A stretch of DNA of 64,000 bases from Callorhinus ursinus (GCF_003265705.1 NW_020312788.1:1363405-1427404); one strand, 5' to 3'; numbered from the stretch's first letter, positions 48,073 to 59,198 are shown. Numbers and translations: made by a program. The notes: generated by a model from the sequence alone, not told the origin.

Positions 48073-48630
48073 GCGCTGTGAATTATGTAAGACTGTTGAA
48101 TCACAGACCTGTACCTCTGAAACAAATAATACATTATATGTTAAAAAAAAAAAAAGAAGAAGAAGAAGAAGAAGAAGAAGATAGCAAGAAGAGAAAAATG
48201 AAGGGGGGGGAAATCGGAGGGGGAGACGAACCATGAGAGACTATGGACTCTGAGAAACAAACTGAGGGTTCCAGAGGAGAGGGGGGTGGGAGGATCGGTT
48301 AGCCTGGTGATGGGTATTAAAGAGGGCATGTTCTGCATGGAGCACTGGGTGTTACGCACAAACAATGAATCATGGAACACTACATCAAAAACTAATGATG
48401 TGGTGCCTGGGTGGCTCAGATGGTTAAGCGTCTGCCTTCGGCTCAGGTCATGATCCCAGGGTCCTGGGATCGAGTCCCGCATTGGGCTCCCTGCTCCGCG
48501 GGAAGTCTGCTTCTCCCTCTGCCTCTCTCTCTCACTCTCTCTGTCTCTCATGAATAAATAAATAAAATCTTTAAAAAAAAATAATGATGTAATGTATGGT
48601 GATTAACATAATAAAAAATAAATAAAATAA
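48073..48630 (+). mobile_element. L1 3' UTR nested in another L1
   Basis: Perfect 15-bp duplication AAAACAGGCAGAAGA at 48058-48072 and 48631-48645. Contains GCGCTGTGAATTATGTAAGA, a (GAA)n block (48146-48180), the GGGGGAGACGAACCATGAGA block and TGGTGATTAACATAAT plus tail. It carries its own SINE at 48401-48580. Confidence 0.95.
48401..48580 (+). mobile_element. Can-SINE nested in the nested L1 tail
   Basis: Head TGGTGCCTGGGTGGCTCAGA, tail AAATAAATAAAATC. Repeat of AATGATG at both ends marks the target. Third layer of the nest. Confidence 0.92.
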
Positions 48631-49084
48631 AAAACAGGCAGAAGACATACATAGACATTCTCCCAAAGAAGACATCCAGATGACAACAGACACATGAAAA
48701 GATGCTCAACATCACTCACTCATCATCAGGGAAATACAAGTCAAACTGACAGTGAGATACCACCTCAGAATGGCTAAAATTAACAAGTCAGGAAACAACA
48801 AATGTTGGCAAGGATGTGGAGAAAGGGGAATCCTTTTGTACCATTGGTGGGAATGCAAACTGGTGCAGCCACTCTGGTAAACAGTAGGGAGGTTCCTCAA
48901 AAAGATAAAAATAGAACTACCCTGTGACCCAGCAATTACACTACTAGGTATCTCCACGAAGAATACAAAAATATTAACTCAAAGGGATACATATTTACAG
49001 CAGCATTATCTACGATAGCCAAATTATGGAAACAGCCCATGTCCATCAACTGATGAATGGATAAAGAAGATAGATGTGGTGTGT

Positions 49085-49107
49085 ATACACACACACACAC
49101 ACACATA
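49085..49107. repeat. (AC)n microsatellite inside an L1
   Basis: Follows GATGTGGTGTGTAT and precedes ATATATAATGGAATATTACT. It is at the same internal L1 site as the repeats in three other copies here. Confidence 0.95.
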
Positions 49108-49524
49108 TATAATGGAATATTACTCAGCCATAAAAAAGAACGAAATCTTGCCATTTGCAATGACATGGATGGGACTAGATAGTATTATTTTAAGCAAAAT
49201 TAAGTTAGAGAAAGAGAAATACCATATGGTTTCACTCATATGTGGAATTTAAGAAACAAAACAAATGAGCAAAGGGGAAAAAAAGAGAGGGAGACGCAAG
49301 CCAAGAACAGACTCTTAACTATAGAGAACAAACTGATGGTTACCAGAGGGGAGGTAGGTGGGGAATGGGTCAAATAGGTGATGGGGATTAAGGAGTGTAC
49401 TTGTGATGAGCACAGTGTTGTATTTAAGTGTTGAAAGCATTAAACTATACACCTGAAACTAATATTACACTGTATGTTAACTAACTAGAATTTAAATAAA
49501 AATTTAAAAAACATGATAGACCTA

Positions 49525-51319
49525 ACACCATTCCCAAAATTGACATATTTATATTCAGAGCAAGCAGTATAAAAAGTATTCTATCCATGAGATCTGCTTT
49601 CTAATTTCAATGAAAAGGAATTCAAGTAGTTTCTGCTTAATTGAGAGAGTAAGAATTTCACAAGTTACACAGCATAATTCAAAACTACAATACTTCATAA
49701 AATGTTTTTAAACATATATGCAACAGCCAAGATACACAGAACTATGCATTATATGCATTCTAATGTCACAAGTAGATCGGTCCAACCTGAAAGATAACAA
49801 AGTTCACAGTTGTGCGTGATTCCAAGGAAATGGAGAGTATTAAAAAAGAGTCTAATTTATGATAAAATCATACCCAAAGCAGAAAAAGATATGTCAGGGA
49901 ATAAGAAGCCGATACAAATGTAAAGATCATCCTTTTTAATAAGGATAAAGCCCAAATTAGGAAATCTGGAAGTAAAAATATAGTATTATTTTCTTATTTT
50001 TGATTATATGTATTTTCTAAGTCCCTATAATAAAAATTTAATGCTTTTATAATAACAGAAATTTTAACTCTATACATTAAAATAATAAATATTAGTAATT
50101 ATCTAATTCAAGATTGCAGACTGAATACTTGTCTCTCATTCCTTTTAAAAAAAACCACTGAAATAAAAGTAGAGAAACACATCAAGAAATATTCCCACAA
50201 GAACACACAAAAAGGGGGATGCCTAGGTGGCACAGTCAGTTAAGCAACCCACTCTTGATTTCAGCCCAGGTCATCATCTCGGGGTGGTGAAATCGAGCCA
50301 CTTGTCGGCCTCCGTACTCAGCAGGGAGTCTGCTTGAGATTCTGTCTCCCGCTCCCTCTGCCCCTCCCCTCACTTGTCACACTCTCACTCTCTCTCTCTA
50401 AAGTAAATAAATAAATCCTTAAAAAAAAAGAATACACAAAAGTGATGGAGTTGTAGAAGACAATTTAACCAACTCACAAGTACAAGATGTCAATTAAATT
50501 TCTGAAAAATTAGAGGAGATGGAGACATGCAAACAGATGAATGAAAGCCATTAAAGCTACAACCACTTATGTATTATGAGAAAGTTACAGAAAATGAAGA
50601 AATGATCTGTCCATTAGAATGTCAACTCTGGGCTCAGAATCAGCCAGTGAGGTAGAGGATAGGAGAGACTTAAAAAAAGAGTATTTAAAGATTATATACA
50701 GAACTTCACTACTCAGCATCCCAATTCCCTTCCCAACCTTGAGTGAACAGAGCATTCAGGTGGGTTGGCATTTACCTCAGGGAGGAAAACAAAAGATCAT
50801 CCCCCAAAGAAACTGAACAAACAGCTTTGAGAGCAGTGGGGTTTCTAGGTGAGTGTTAACATCTGGGGGCCTAAGCTGAACAGTCTGCTATCCTCCCACT
50901 GAAATCTAAGTCTAACAGTCAATGTGCCTCACCCTTATACACAGACTGCAGACAATTACTAAGATCAAACCTATTTACACCTCAGTAGAGTAAAACAAAT
51001 TAGCTACCCAGAACATCTTTCCAGGCCAATCAAGGATCATTAGGCAAATGAGGAAAACAGGCAACATGAAAGACCAACATAAATTTTAAAAGTAATTCAA
51101 AAGGTAAAACATAATTGAGAGAGAGCAAGCACACATGTGTACTCTAACAAATTCAGAAAGATCTGAAAAAAATTCTATAGACCACATAAGAACAAGATAC
51201 TGAAGAGAGGACATCTCTAAGCATGCAAAGTAAAAAGAACATATATAAAAGATAAAAAATATAAAAGATTAAAATATCAATCCAGGAGTCTCAACATCCA
51301 ACCAATAAGAGTCCCATAA
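49525..51319. other. UBR3 intron, unassigned apart from the SINE at 50213
   Basis: No gene or named repeat recognised. Confidence 0.5.
50213..50428 (+). mobile_element. Can-SINE with target-site duplication
   Basis: Head GGGATGCCTAGGTGGCACAG, diverged. Duplication AAGAACACACAAAA / AAGAATACACAAAA flanks it with one mismatch. Confidence 0.92.
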
Positions 51320-51800
51320 AAAGAGAATAAAGAAAATATGAGGAAAGTTGTTATCTCACACAGTTATTGAGGGTCAGGCACCTAGGAACAGCTCAGCTGA
51401 ATGGTTCTGGTTCTGGATCTCTTATGAGATTGCTGTCAAGCTAACAACCCATCTGAAGGCTTAACTGGAGGTGGAAGTTTCACATCCAAGCTCACTAACA
51501 TGACTGTTGGCCAGAGGCCTCAGTCTCTCTCCAGATAGGCCTCTCCACAGGGGTGGTCACAACATGGCAACTGGCTTTCTTCCAGAATGAGTAATCCAAG
51601 AGAGAGAAAAAACAATCAAGACAGAAGCCACAATGTCTTCCACAACATAATCTTAGAAATGACATAGTACTACTTCTGCAATATTCCAGGGGTCATGCAC
51701 ACCAATTCTGGTGCAATGTAAGAGAAGACTACATAGGACATAAATACCAGGAGGCATGGATCATTTGAGGGTCATCTTGGAGGATGACTAGTTATCAATA
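51320..51800. mobile_element. Ancient interspersed repeat (family unnamed)
   Basis: Landmarks such as CACAGTTATTGAGGGTCAGG, AGAAGCCACAATGTCTTCC, AAATACCAGGAGGCATGGATC and GGGTCATCTTGGAGGATGAC resemble a common old eutherian repeat. I cannot assign a family or strand with confidence. Confidence 0.4.
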
Positions 51801-51930
51801 AAAAAATCATAGGATATTTTTTTCTCAGAGCTTCAGAGACACAAATCTTCAGACTGAAAAGTCCCATTAAGTACTAAGGAAAATGAAAAAAGATCCACCT
51901 AGATACAAATCATCAAATTTCAGATCTCTT

Positions 51931-52084
51931 GGGGCACCTGGCTGGCTCAGTTGGTAGAGTATGTGACTCCTGATCTCAGTGTTACGAGTTCAAACCACAT
52001 ACTGGGCGTGAAGCCTAAAATAATACAATAAATATAATATAATATAATATAATATAATATAATATAATATAATATAATATAATA
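51931..52084 (+). mobile_element. Short Can-SINE running into a pentanucleotide repeat and gap
   Basis: Head GGGGCACCTGGCTGGCTCAG, GAGTTCAAACCACATACTGG, then AATAC and (AATAT)n to the gap. CAGATCTCT before the head and CAGACCTCT after the gap look like the target duplication, so the gap lies inside the SINE tail. Confidence 0.85.
52028..52084. repeat. (AATAT)n pentanucleotide repeat
   Basis: About eleven TAATA units grown from the SINE tail, ending at the assembly gap. True length unknown. Confidence 0.95.
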
Positions 52085-52184
52085 NNNNNNNNNNNNNNNN
52101 NNNNNNNNNNNNNNNNNNNNNNNNNNNNNNNNNNNNNNNNNNNNNNNNNNNNNNNNNNNNNNNNNNNNNNNNNNNNNNNNNNNN
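52085..52184. other. Assembly gap (100 N)
   Basis: Exactly 100 unknown bases, the usual placeholder for a gap of unknown size, beside an expandable repeat. Confidence 0.99.
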
Positions 52185-52891
52185 CAGACCTCTAAGGATC
52201 TAAAAGTGTTGGGGCAGGGAGGTTGGGGGAGAGCTCACCTACAAAGGAAGAAGAATCAAACTACCACCAGACTTCTTATCAAATGAATAGTAAAAGACAA
52301 GGGAATATTGCTTTAACATTTGTGAGAAAGAATGTGTATCAACCTGGAATTATACACTCATCCAAACGAAAAATCAAGCATGAGAGCAAACTAGAGTTCC
52401 ATCTACAAGCATTAGCAGGAATACGCTTGTGGCTGAATGCCAATAAAACAAGACCCCCCCCCCCAAAAAAGAGAGATGATATAAGATGCAGGAAACCCCA
52501 GAAAATCCAAAGGTAATGGCTGTATAGCATGCCTCCAGAGCAACTGGATGAGACTGGAACAGAATTAAATGCAAAGGACAGTATGATTGAGTAGGCAGAA
52601 TAACAGAGATAGCATAAAGGACCATGAGTTAAGAAAAAATAACAGATGAAAACTTTAGGAAAAACAAAAGACAATATAACAAAGTAATGGCCCAAGTAGA
52701 AATGTATAAAGGGCGGTATGGTTTTAGCAATTGAGAAACTGTAAGAAATAGGGCTATGTATACTCTATACACAATCTCCTTAAAGTAGTCTGGGAGTCAG
52801 GCCACTGGACTCAAAAAAAAAAAGTAAATGAATCTTAGCACACTACTTTTAGTCCTGTACTCAACAACATTCCAAAAGTCATATTATTTCT

Positions 52892-53103
52892 GTGGGTGCC
52901 TGGGTGGCTCAATCAGTTAAGCATCTGCCTTTGGCTCAAGTCATGATCCCAAGGTCCTGGGATGGAGCCCAAGTCAGGCTCCCTGCTTAGCAGGGGGTCT
53001 GCTTCTCTCTCCCCCTCTGTCCCTCCCCCTGCTCATGTTCTCTCTCTAGCTCTCTCTCAAATAATTTTTTTAAAAATAAATAAAAATTTAAGAAAAAAAT
53101 TTT
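52892..53103 (+). mobile_element. Can-SINE with 16-bp target-site duplication
   Basis: Head GGGTGCCTGGGTGGCTCAAT and an A/T-rich tail. Perfect duplication AAGTCATATTATTTCT at 52876-52891 and 53104-53119. Confidence 0.95.
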
Positions 53104-53119
53104 AAGTCATATTATTTCT

Positions 53120-54211
53120 CAAGATTTACAGTCAACCTTTGGATGGAACACTTCACTGTGACTACAAAAGAAAATGTTAGCAACCCTAACAATTTAAAAG
53201 TAAATAACTGATAAAGGCAAAACGTAGAGATGAGGAAAGGAAAAATAAAAGGAAAAATAGGGGTGCTTATTAATTCACTTATATGAAGGGGTATGAAGGT
53301 ACTGGCCACAAGGAGAACAATTAATACACATTATAATTATATTTGATATGTAAAAAAAACAAAAAATATTAATTATGGATTCCTAGAAAGAAGGAAAAGA
53401 AGAGATGGAAAAAGGAAAAGTAGTGTCAATGAACTAAATCCTCATCTTTCATATGAGAAAGTCAACTGATACTAAATTAATCTTATAAACAGTATTCTTT
53501 ACATCAAAGTTACGTCCTGAACATAAACTCACCTGTTGATGGTTCAGAAGAACATTATATTATATCTGGACTAACCCCCTCCCCACATCTCTTCTGGATG
53601 TTGATTATGTGTGCTTATGTGCACAAAAGTGCATGAGAATGTACTTTTGTACAGAAATACTATGTCATTTCTGAGATTAAGTTGTGAAAGAGTGTATGCA
53701 TGTTTGAATGCACATATATGTATACACTTTAACTAAATGCACTTTTTTTCAGCATTTGTCTAAAAGTCAAAAAAAAAAAAAAGAAAAAAAATCCCTGGAA
53801 TGCAAGAGGTAGTCAGGAAAGGGAGTATCCTGGTTAACTGAAGACTGAGATTAACTGAAATTTAAGCTATTCTTCCAAGGTTTGTAAAAAATTCCTCATA
53901 GCAATCTACTATCGTACAGGAAAATGGCATCCCCTCTTGCTGTATAAATGCTAACGCTAATCCTAATAGAAGTGAGAAGTGCAAAACTGATCTTAAGAAC
54001 TACTGCAGGGGTAGCAGAAGGAGGAGGCACTAAAAGTATTCAAAAGCTATTTTAAAAATCTTAGGATAATTTCACAGGAAAAATCAGAATAAGTAAATAC
54101 ATGTTGGTGAACCTCACAAATCTAAAGGACAATCTGAGAGAGGAAAATAGAGGATATCGTATTGCTACCATCAGAAAGAACTTTCTAATAATTACAACTA
54201 TGCAACTACAG
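53120..54211. other. UBR3 intron, nothing recognised
   Basis: Contains an A run at 53769-53790 but no identifiable element. Confidence 0.5.
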
Positions 54212-54230
54212 AATAAACTGCCTATAACAG

Positions 54231-54440
54231 GGTGCCTGGATGGCTCAGTCGTTAAGCATCTGCCTTCCGCTCAGGTCATGGTCCCAGGGTCCTGGGATTG
54301 AGCCCTGCATCGGGTTCCCTGCTCTGCGGGAAGCCTGCTTCTCCCTCCCCCGCACCCCGCCCCCCGCTTGTGTTCCTTCTCTCGCTGTGTCTGTCAAATA
54401 AATAAATAAAATCTTTTAAAAAATTTAAAAAATTTAAAAA
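54231..54440 (+). mobile_element. Can-SINE with 19-bp target-site duplication, near a UBR3 exon
   Basis: Full-length copy. Perfect duplication AATAAACTGCCTATAACAG at 54212-54230 and 54441-54459. It lies 156 bp downstream (in UBR3 sense) of the donor of the exon at 54597-54685, antisense to the gene. Confidence 0.96.
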
Positions 54441-54596
54441 AATAAACTGCCTATAACAGTCTGATCCTCCATCACTCTGTTGTTTAAATAAAGACTAGAA
54501 ATCATCTGTCTGTAATGTTGAAAACTGGTGAAAAATTGAACTAAATAATATGTGTCATTATAAGTATAAGCTCTAAATTAATAAATTTTAACTTAC

Positions 54597-54685
54597 CAAC
54601 ATCCATTGCAGTTTCCATGAAGCTTTTCTGTCGTGAAGCAAACTCTGCAAGCAATTTCTGCTGCCTCTCTCTAGCCTTTTGTCGC
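54597..54685 (-). CDS. UBR3: UBR3 coding exon, basic/glutamine-rich segment before the RING
   Basis: This 89-nt exon is the most upstream UBR3 exon in the window. Read on the minus strand it begins with the last base of a split codon after acceptor ...TAATCTAG and ends with the first base of a split Asp codon before donor GTAAGT. It encodes 29 complete residues rich in Arg, Lys, Gln and Glu (starting RQKARERQQKLL, ending MDV), with helix or coiled-coil character. The split codon completes in frame with the exon at 39833-39982. The preceding exon is outside the window. A SINE lies 148 bp away on the downstream-intron side. Confidence 0.92.
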
Positions 54686-54804
54686 CTAGATTAAACAGAA
54701 ATAAAGTGGTAAGTATCAGACATGTTTAAGACTTATTATATTTCAGGAGTGTATACTGTATGAAAAGCTCCTGGCACACAGTTGAGGACAAATTGAGAGA
54801 ATCT

Positions 54805-54929
54805 TCAAGTAGACTCCCCTCTGAGCAGGTAGCCTGATGTGGGTCTTGATCCCATGACCCATGAGATCATGACCTGAGCCAAAACCAAGAGTTAGACACT
54901 TAACCAATTAAACCACCCGGGTGCCCCTC
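54805..54929 (-). mobile_element. Can-SINE fragment, antisense
   Basis: Holds the reversed head and middle (GACCTGAGCCAAAACCAAGA, ACCACCCGGGTGCCCC) but no tail. It lies about 120 bp upstream, in UBR3 sense, of the acceptor at 54686, and is in UBR3 sense orientation. Confidence 0.88.
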
Positions 54930-55009
54930 CACTGTTTTAAAATGGTTTGAAGATCACTGGGTTAAATAGGTAAACATAAAAGCCAAGATTTACTTTAAAA
55001 TGTGAAATA

Positions 55010-55196
55010 ATTGGGTGGCTGAGTCGTTAAGCATCTGCCTTCGGCTCAGGTCATGATCTCAGGGTCCCAGGATCGAGCCCCGCATCAGGCCCCCTGCTTG
55101 GCGTGAAGCCTACTTCTCCCTCTCCCACTCCCCCTGCTTGTGTTCCTTCTCTTGCTGTGTCTCTCCCTGTCAAATAAATAAAATATTTTTTTTTAA
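55010..55196 (+). mobile_element. Can-SINE lacking the first bases
   Basis: Starts at GGGTGGCTGAGTCGTTAAGC, without the GGGGCGCCT head, and ends AAATAAATAAAATATT. The rest is near consensus. Confidence 0.92.
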
Positions 55197-55769
55197 AAAG
55201 TGTAATAAAGGAGAAAATTTGGATTTCCAACAACACAATTTCCTTAGTATGTCAGTTGGCAGCAAGAGTAAGAAAAGTCTTTTTAGCAAGGAACCCACAA
55301 TTTAACCCCAGGCACAAATAACAGCAAACCGGTTACTAGAAGAAGCTAGGATGTTTAGATATAAACAGAATCTAAAAGATAAGAATAGTCATATTTACTG
55401 TTACATTAAGGTCTTTCCTAAAAGAGAATGAGCAGAAGCCAGTGATTTCCCAATTTCTACTAAGAAATATTCCAAGTTTAGTTTATTTTAAGTAAAAAAA
55501 TATAGAGTCTCAAATAGGACATAGAGAACAAAACTATATTCCAAACCTAAGCAATAAACATTCCTTTGGATTATAGGCTTCCCTAGATTTGGGGATGCTA
55601 ACAATACTAGTGAGCAGAAAAAATTTTACCCTCAGCAAAGAAAGGTTAAAATAGTTATCTAAAACAAGAGGGGAGGAGGAAGAAGAAAAAGAAAAATGTT
55701 AAAATATAAGTTATATGTTAGCTCATCAAAAGAGACAAACTTTTTACTTAAAACTCCAAAGAGGCGGGG

Positions 55770-55966
55770 CGGGGGGGGGGGGCTGGGTGGCTCAGTCATT
55801 AAGCATCTGCCTTTGGCTCAGGTCATGATCCCAGGGTCCTGGGATCGAGTCCCATACCAGGCTCCCTGCTCGGCGGGAAGCCTGCTTCTCCCTCTCCCAT
55901 TCCCCGCTTGTGTTCCTGCTATCGTTCTCTGTCAAATAAATGGAATCTTTAAAAAAAAAAAAAAAA
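55770..55966 (+). mobile_element. Can-SINE with poly-G head
   Basis: The head is replaced by a G run (55766-55781) before CTGGGTGGCTCAGTCATTAA. Flanks AAACTCCAAAGA and AAACTCAAAAAG may be a decayed duplication. Confidence 0.9.
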
Positions 55967-56026
55967 AACTCAAAAAGGGATTTATCATAGCCTGTGATAC
56001 AAAGGACATTAAAAACATAATGGATA

Positions 56027-56105
56027 CCTGAAACTAATAGTATACTGGATGTTAACTAACTGGAATTTAAATAAAAATTTAAAAATTAAAAAATAAAAAA
56101 ATGTA
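56027..56105 (+). mobile_element. Ultra-short L1 3' tail
   Basis: Only about 79 bp: CCTGAAACTAATAGTATACT, GTTAACTAACTGGAATTTAA and an A-rich tail. Flanked by AACATAATGGATA (56014) and ACCATAATGGATA (56110). Confidence 0.88.
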
Positions 56106-56122
56106 AAAAACCATAATGGATA

Positions 56123-56925
56123 GAGCATATTATAGCAGTCTTCTAGTGACTATTTATTATATCGATATACTATAAGAGTCAAAGCATAGTATTACACGGA
56201 GATTCTAAGAAGTCATTTATATGGGAAAACTAAAAATTCTTTCATTAATCTGAAACGATTCAAGGATATAGAATATAGGATTAGAAGAATGCTAATAGTA
56301 ATTTTTAGATTATTCACATCCATTCCCATCCAATTAGTGGAGATAATCATTAACAGGTATAAAGTCAAGCACTGTGGTCTGCCTTACCATGAGAAGTTAT
56401 GTATTTTTGCCAGTAGTGTTGAAAAGATTTTTGACACTGCTTTTCTAATATTTACTTTAAGTATAATTTAGGATCTACTTAAGAAAATTCACTTTATTTA
56501 TAACTACAACTCTTATTTTTGAGCCAAAGTATTTTTATCCAGGTTGATCACTCACCTTATTCATCAAACTTAACTCTCAACTGACTATGGCCATTTCAAA
56601 AAAATCAAATCTACTCCTGACCTCTCTTCCCTTCCTGAAGGGCCTAGGGGTGGGGGGTTGGAGACAGCGGCTGAGCACCAGGTGCCATGATCCAATGGCC
56701 TAACACAAGAGGGCTTACAAAAAATTGATTACATACAAGGGTGATGATTTAAAAACTAGTATCTTCTGAGGATTATGGTTGCCAAGTTTCTCACTGTGGG
56801 AGCAGAGTTACAAGTATGGAAGGAGAGAAAACAAGAATGACTACTCCAATGTTGGACTGGAATTGGAATTATCAGGGTGAACTCACAGTTTTTAATACCT
56901 CTCTTCCTGCTCCTTCCAACTCCCC

Positions 56926-56926
<1 letters not shown>
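56123..56926. other. UBR3 intron, nothing recognised
   Basis: No repeat or gene recognised before the (AC)n at 56927. Confidence 0.5.

Positions 56927-56970
<44 letters not shown>
56927..56970. repeat. (AC)n microsatellite
   Basis: About 22 AC units, not inside a recognised L1. Confidence 0.97.
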
Positions 56971-56972
<2 letters not shown>

Positions 56973-57039
56973 CTTTTCCTAGTTCTGTCCACTATGAGTG
57001 ACTGAAAATAGTTATATCCCTTAGAATGAGCACATGAAT

Positions 57040-57960
57040 TGTGGTTTCTAAATAAAAAATAAACAGAACTCCTTGGAGAAATGGCTAATTCCAAATACAA
57101 GATGAACCTGGGCTATCTTCTTGCCCCAGAAAAAAAGAAAATGCTCAAAGAATGATGGGGATACATCAAAAGAACACAGAAACCAGCTGGAAGGGAGTCC
57201 CATAGGTCAAATTTAGAACAATTTGAGCATCAAAATGAAGAGCAAGGATTGAGATTACAACCCATAAAATAAAATAGGAATCCATAAGTCCAAGCTGACA
57301 GAAATAAATGAATAAAATGAAAGTTGGTGAGAAACAGGATATTGCTGCATCTCAAAGTATCTCTCCATAAATTACATATTAATCACAAAGGGAAAAAAAG
57401 GATACTTGACAGTGAAGAAGGCTGGCAGACACCCCCTTAATGAAATGATCAAAATTAATCCCCAAATGAAACAAACTAAAATCATGTGATACCTGATGGG
57501 GATGCAATCAAAAGAAAATTAGCAACACTTCCTTGTATTCCTGCAACAATGCCTAACCTGAATCTAAACATAAGGGCAAAAAGACAAGCCCAACTTGAGG
57601 GACATTCTATAGTGTTACTGCCGTGTTCTTCAAAAGTGACAAGGTCAAGAAAATGGAGAAACAAATTCCAGTTGAAGGAAACCAAAGAGACACAACAACC
57701 AAATGCAATGAGTGATTCTGTACTGGATTTTTTTGTTATAAGAAACATTACTGGGACAACTGTGAAAATTTAGGATCTAAAGATTTTATCAGACTCAAAT
57801 AAAAATGTTAACTTCCTTATTTTAAAAGCTGTTTTGTGATCTAGGAAATACATATTCAAGTATTCCAAGGTAAAGCAACTTATTCTGAAATGGTCTAGGA
57901 AGTTCTTCATACTATCCTTGAAACGTTTCAGTAAGTTTGAGATTTCTTCAAAACAAAAAG
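57040..57960 (+). mobile_element. Old L1M-type 3' UTR
   Basis: GGATACTTGACAGTGAAGAAG, AACCAAAGAGACACAACAAC, AAATGCAATGAGTGATTCTG and GAAACATTACTGGGACAACTG follow the ancient L1M 3' UTR order and parallel the copy at 29290-29890. Confidence 0.65.
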
Positions 57961-57992
57961 GTTTTATTTTTTTTAACAAGTTAATTTTTTTC

Positions 57993-58182
57993 GAAGATTT
58001 TATTTATTTATTTGACAGTGAGAGAGAGAAAGAACAAGCAGGGGGAGCAGCAAACAGAGGGAGAGGGAGAAGCAGGCTCCCCGTTGAGCAGGGAACCCAA
58101 TGTGGGACTTGATCCCAGGACCTGGGATCATGACCCGAGCCGAAGGCAGATGCTTAACCAACTGAGCCACCCAGGCAGCCCC
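57993..58182 (-). mobile_element. Can-SINE, antisense
   Basis: Starts CGAAGATTTTATTTATTTAT, ends CTGAGCCACCCAGGCAGCCC. AAAAGGTTTTA near 57958 and 58190 may be the duplication. Confidence 0.92.
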
Positions 58183-58214
58183 AAAATGAAAAGGTTTTAA
58201 AAATTAAATCCATC

Positions 58215-59198
58215 TTTTATTCAAGATCTATAAAGAACTTATCAAACTCAACACCCAAAAGACAAACAATCCAGTCAAGAAATGGACAGAAGACATGAAC
58301 AGACATTTCTCCAAAGAAGACATACAAATAGCCAACAGACACATGAAAAAAATGCTCCACATCCACTTGGCATCAGGGAAATACAAATCAAAACCACAAT
58401 GAGATACCACCTCACACCAGTCAGAATGGCTAAAATTAACAAGTCAGGAAACAACAAATGTTGGCAAGGATGTGGAGAAAGAGGAACCCTCTTACACTGT
58501 TGGTGGGAATGCAAGCTGGTGCAGCCACTCTGGAAAACACTATGGAGGTTCCTCAAGAAGTTAAAAGTAGAGCTACCCTATGACCCACCAACTGCACTAC
58601 TAGTTATTTACCCCAAAGATACAAATGTAGTGATCCAAAGGGGCACCTGCACCCCAATGTTTATAGCAGCAATGTCCACAATAGCCAAACTATGGAAAGA
58701 GCCCAGATGTCCATTGACAGATGAATGAATAAAGAAGATGTGAAAGAGATACACACACATACACCACACACACACACACACACACACACGCACGCAAAAT
58801 GGAATATTACTCAGCCATCAAAAAGAATGAAATCTTGCCATCTGCAACAACATGGATGGAACTACAGCATATTACGCTAAGCGAAATAAGTCAATCAGAG
58901 AAAGACAATTATCATACGGTTTCACTCATATGTAAAATATAAGAAACATGCAGAGGATCATAGGGGAAGGGAGGGAAAATTGAATGGGATGAAATCAGAA
59001 AGGGATCATGAGAGACTCTTAACTATAGGAAACAAACTGAGAATTGCTGGAGGGGAGTTGGGCGGAGGAATGGGGTAACTGGGTGATGGGCATTAAGGAG
59101 GGCACATGATGTGATGAGCACTAGGTGTTATATGCAACTGAACTCTACATCTGAAACTAATGATGTACTATATGTTGGCTAATTGAATTTAAATTAAA
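58215..59198 (+). pseudogene. 5'-truncated L1 with 16-bp target-site duplication
   Basis: Covers the ORF2 C-terminus and 3' UTR. The frame from 58282 to 58728 stays open for 148 codons (an ORF2 C-terminal fragment including a Cys-rich CWWECK-type stretch). Perfect duplication AAAAATTAAATCCATC at 58199-58214 and 59199-59214. Confidence 0.94.
58750..58795. repeat. (AC)n microsatellite inside an L1
   Basis: Interrupted AC repeat ending CGCACGC, between AAGATGTG and AAAATGGAATATTACTC. Same internal L1 site as three others here. Confidence 0.95.

Larger units (their letters stand above)
47573..49508 (+). pseudogene. 5'-truncated L1 (ORF2 end to 3' UTR) with nested insertions
   Basis: L1 starts near ACCCCCATAACTATATGGTC and ends AACTAGAATTTAAATAAAAATT plus A-rich tail. 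It is interrupted by the L1 tail at 48073-48630. ORF2 C-terminal frames are broken. Imperfect flanks (AAAATGTCAGACCT near 47558, AACATGATAGACCT near 49510) may be the duplication. Confidence 0.9.
9031..54685 (-). other. UBR3: UBR3 gene, internal portion (seven coding exons and six complete introns)
   Basis: Seven minus-strand exons join in one continuous frame: phases match at every junction and no stop codon occurs. The product matches the RING-containing C-terminal part of E3 ubiquitin-protein ligase UBR3. By family knowledge, UBR3 carries a UBR-box-type zinc finger near its N-terminus, a RING domain and a conserved C-terminal region, and ubiquitinates cytosolic targets; unlike UBR1 and UBR2 it is not considered a classical N-degron reader. 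Introns in transcription order are 14614, 11498, 6185, 5122, 1249 and 6079 bp. Partial introns extend from 54686 to the window end and from 9030 to the window start, so promoter, first exons, final exons and poly(A) site lie outside. The UBR3 identification is from recalled family sequence, not a database search. Confidence 0.93.

Noticed and set aside
47840..48236. Lysine/arginine- or glutamate-rich plus-strand ORFs
   Set aside because: They join truncated L1 ORF2 to the nested tail's (GAA)n block and are not a real protein.
48141..48551. 136-codon minus-strand ORF
   Set aside because: Crosses a SINE and an L1 tail; an accident of CT-rich and GAA-rich repeats.
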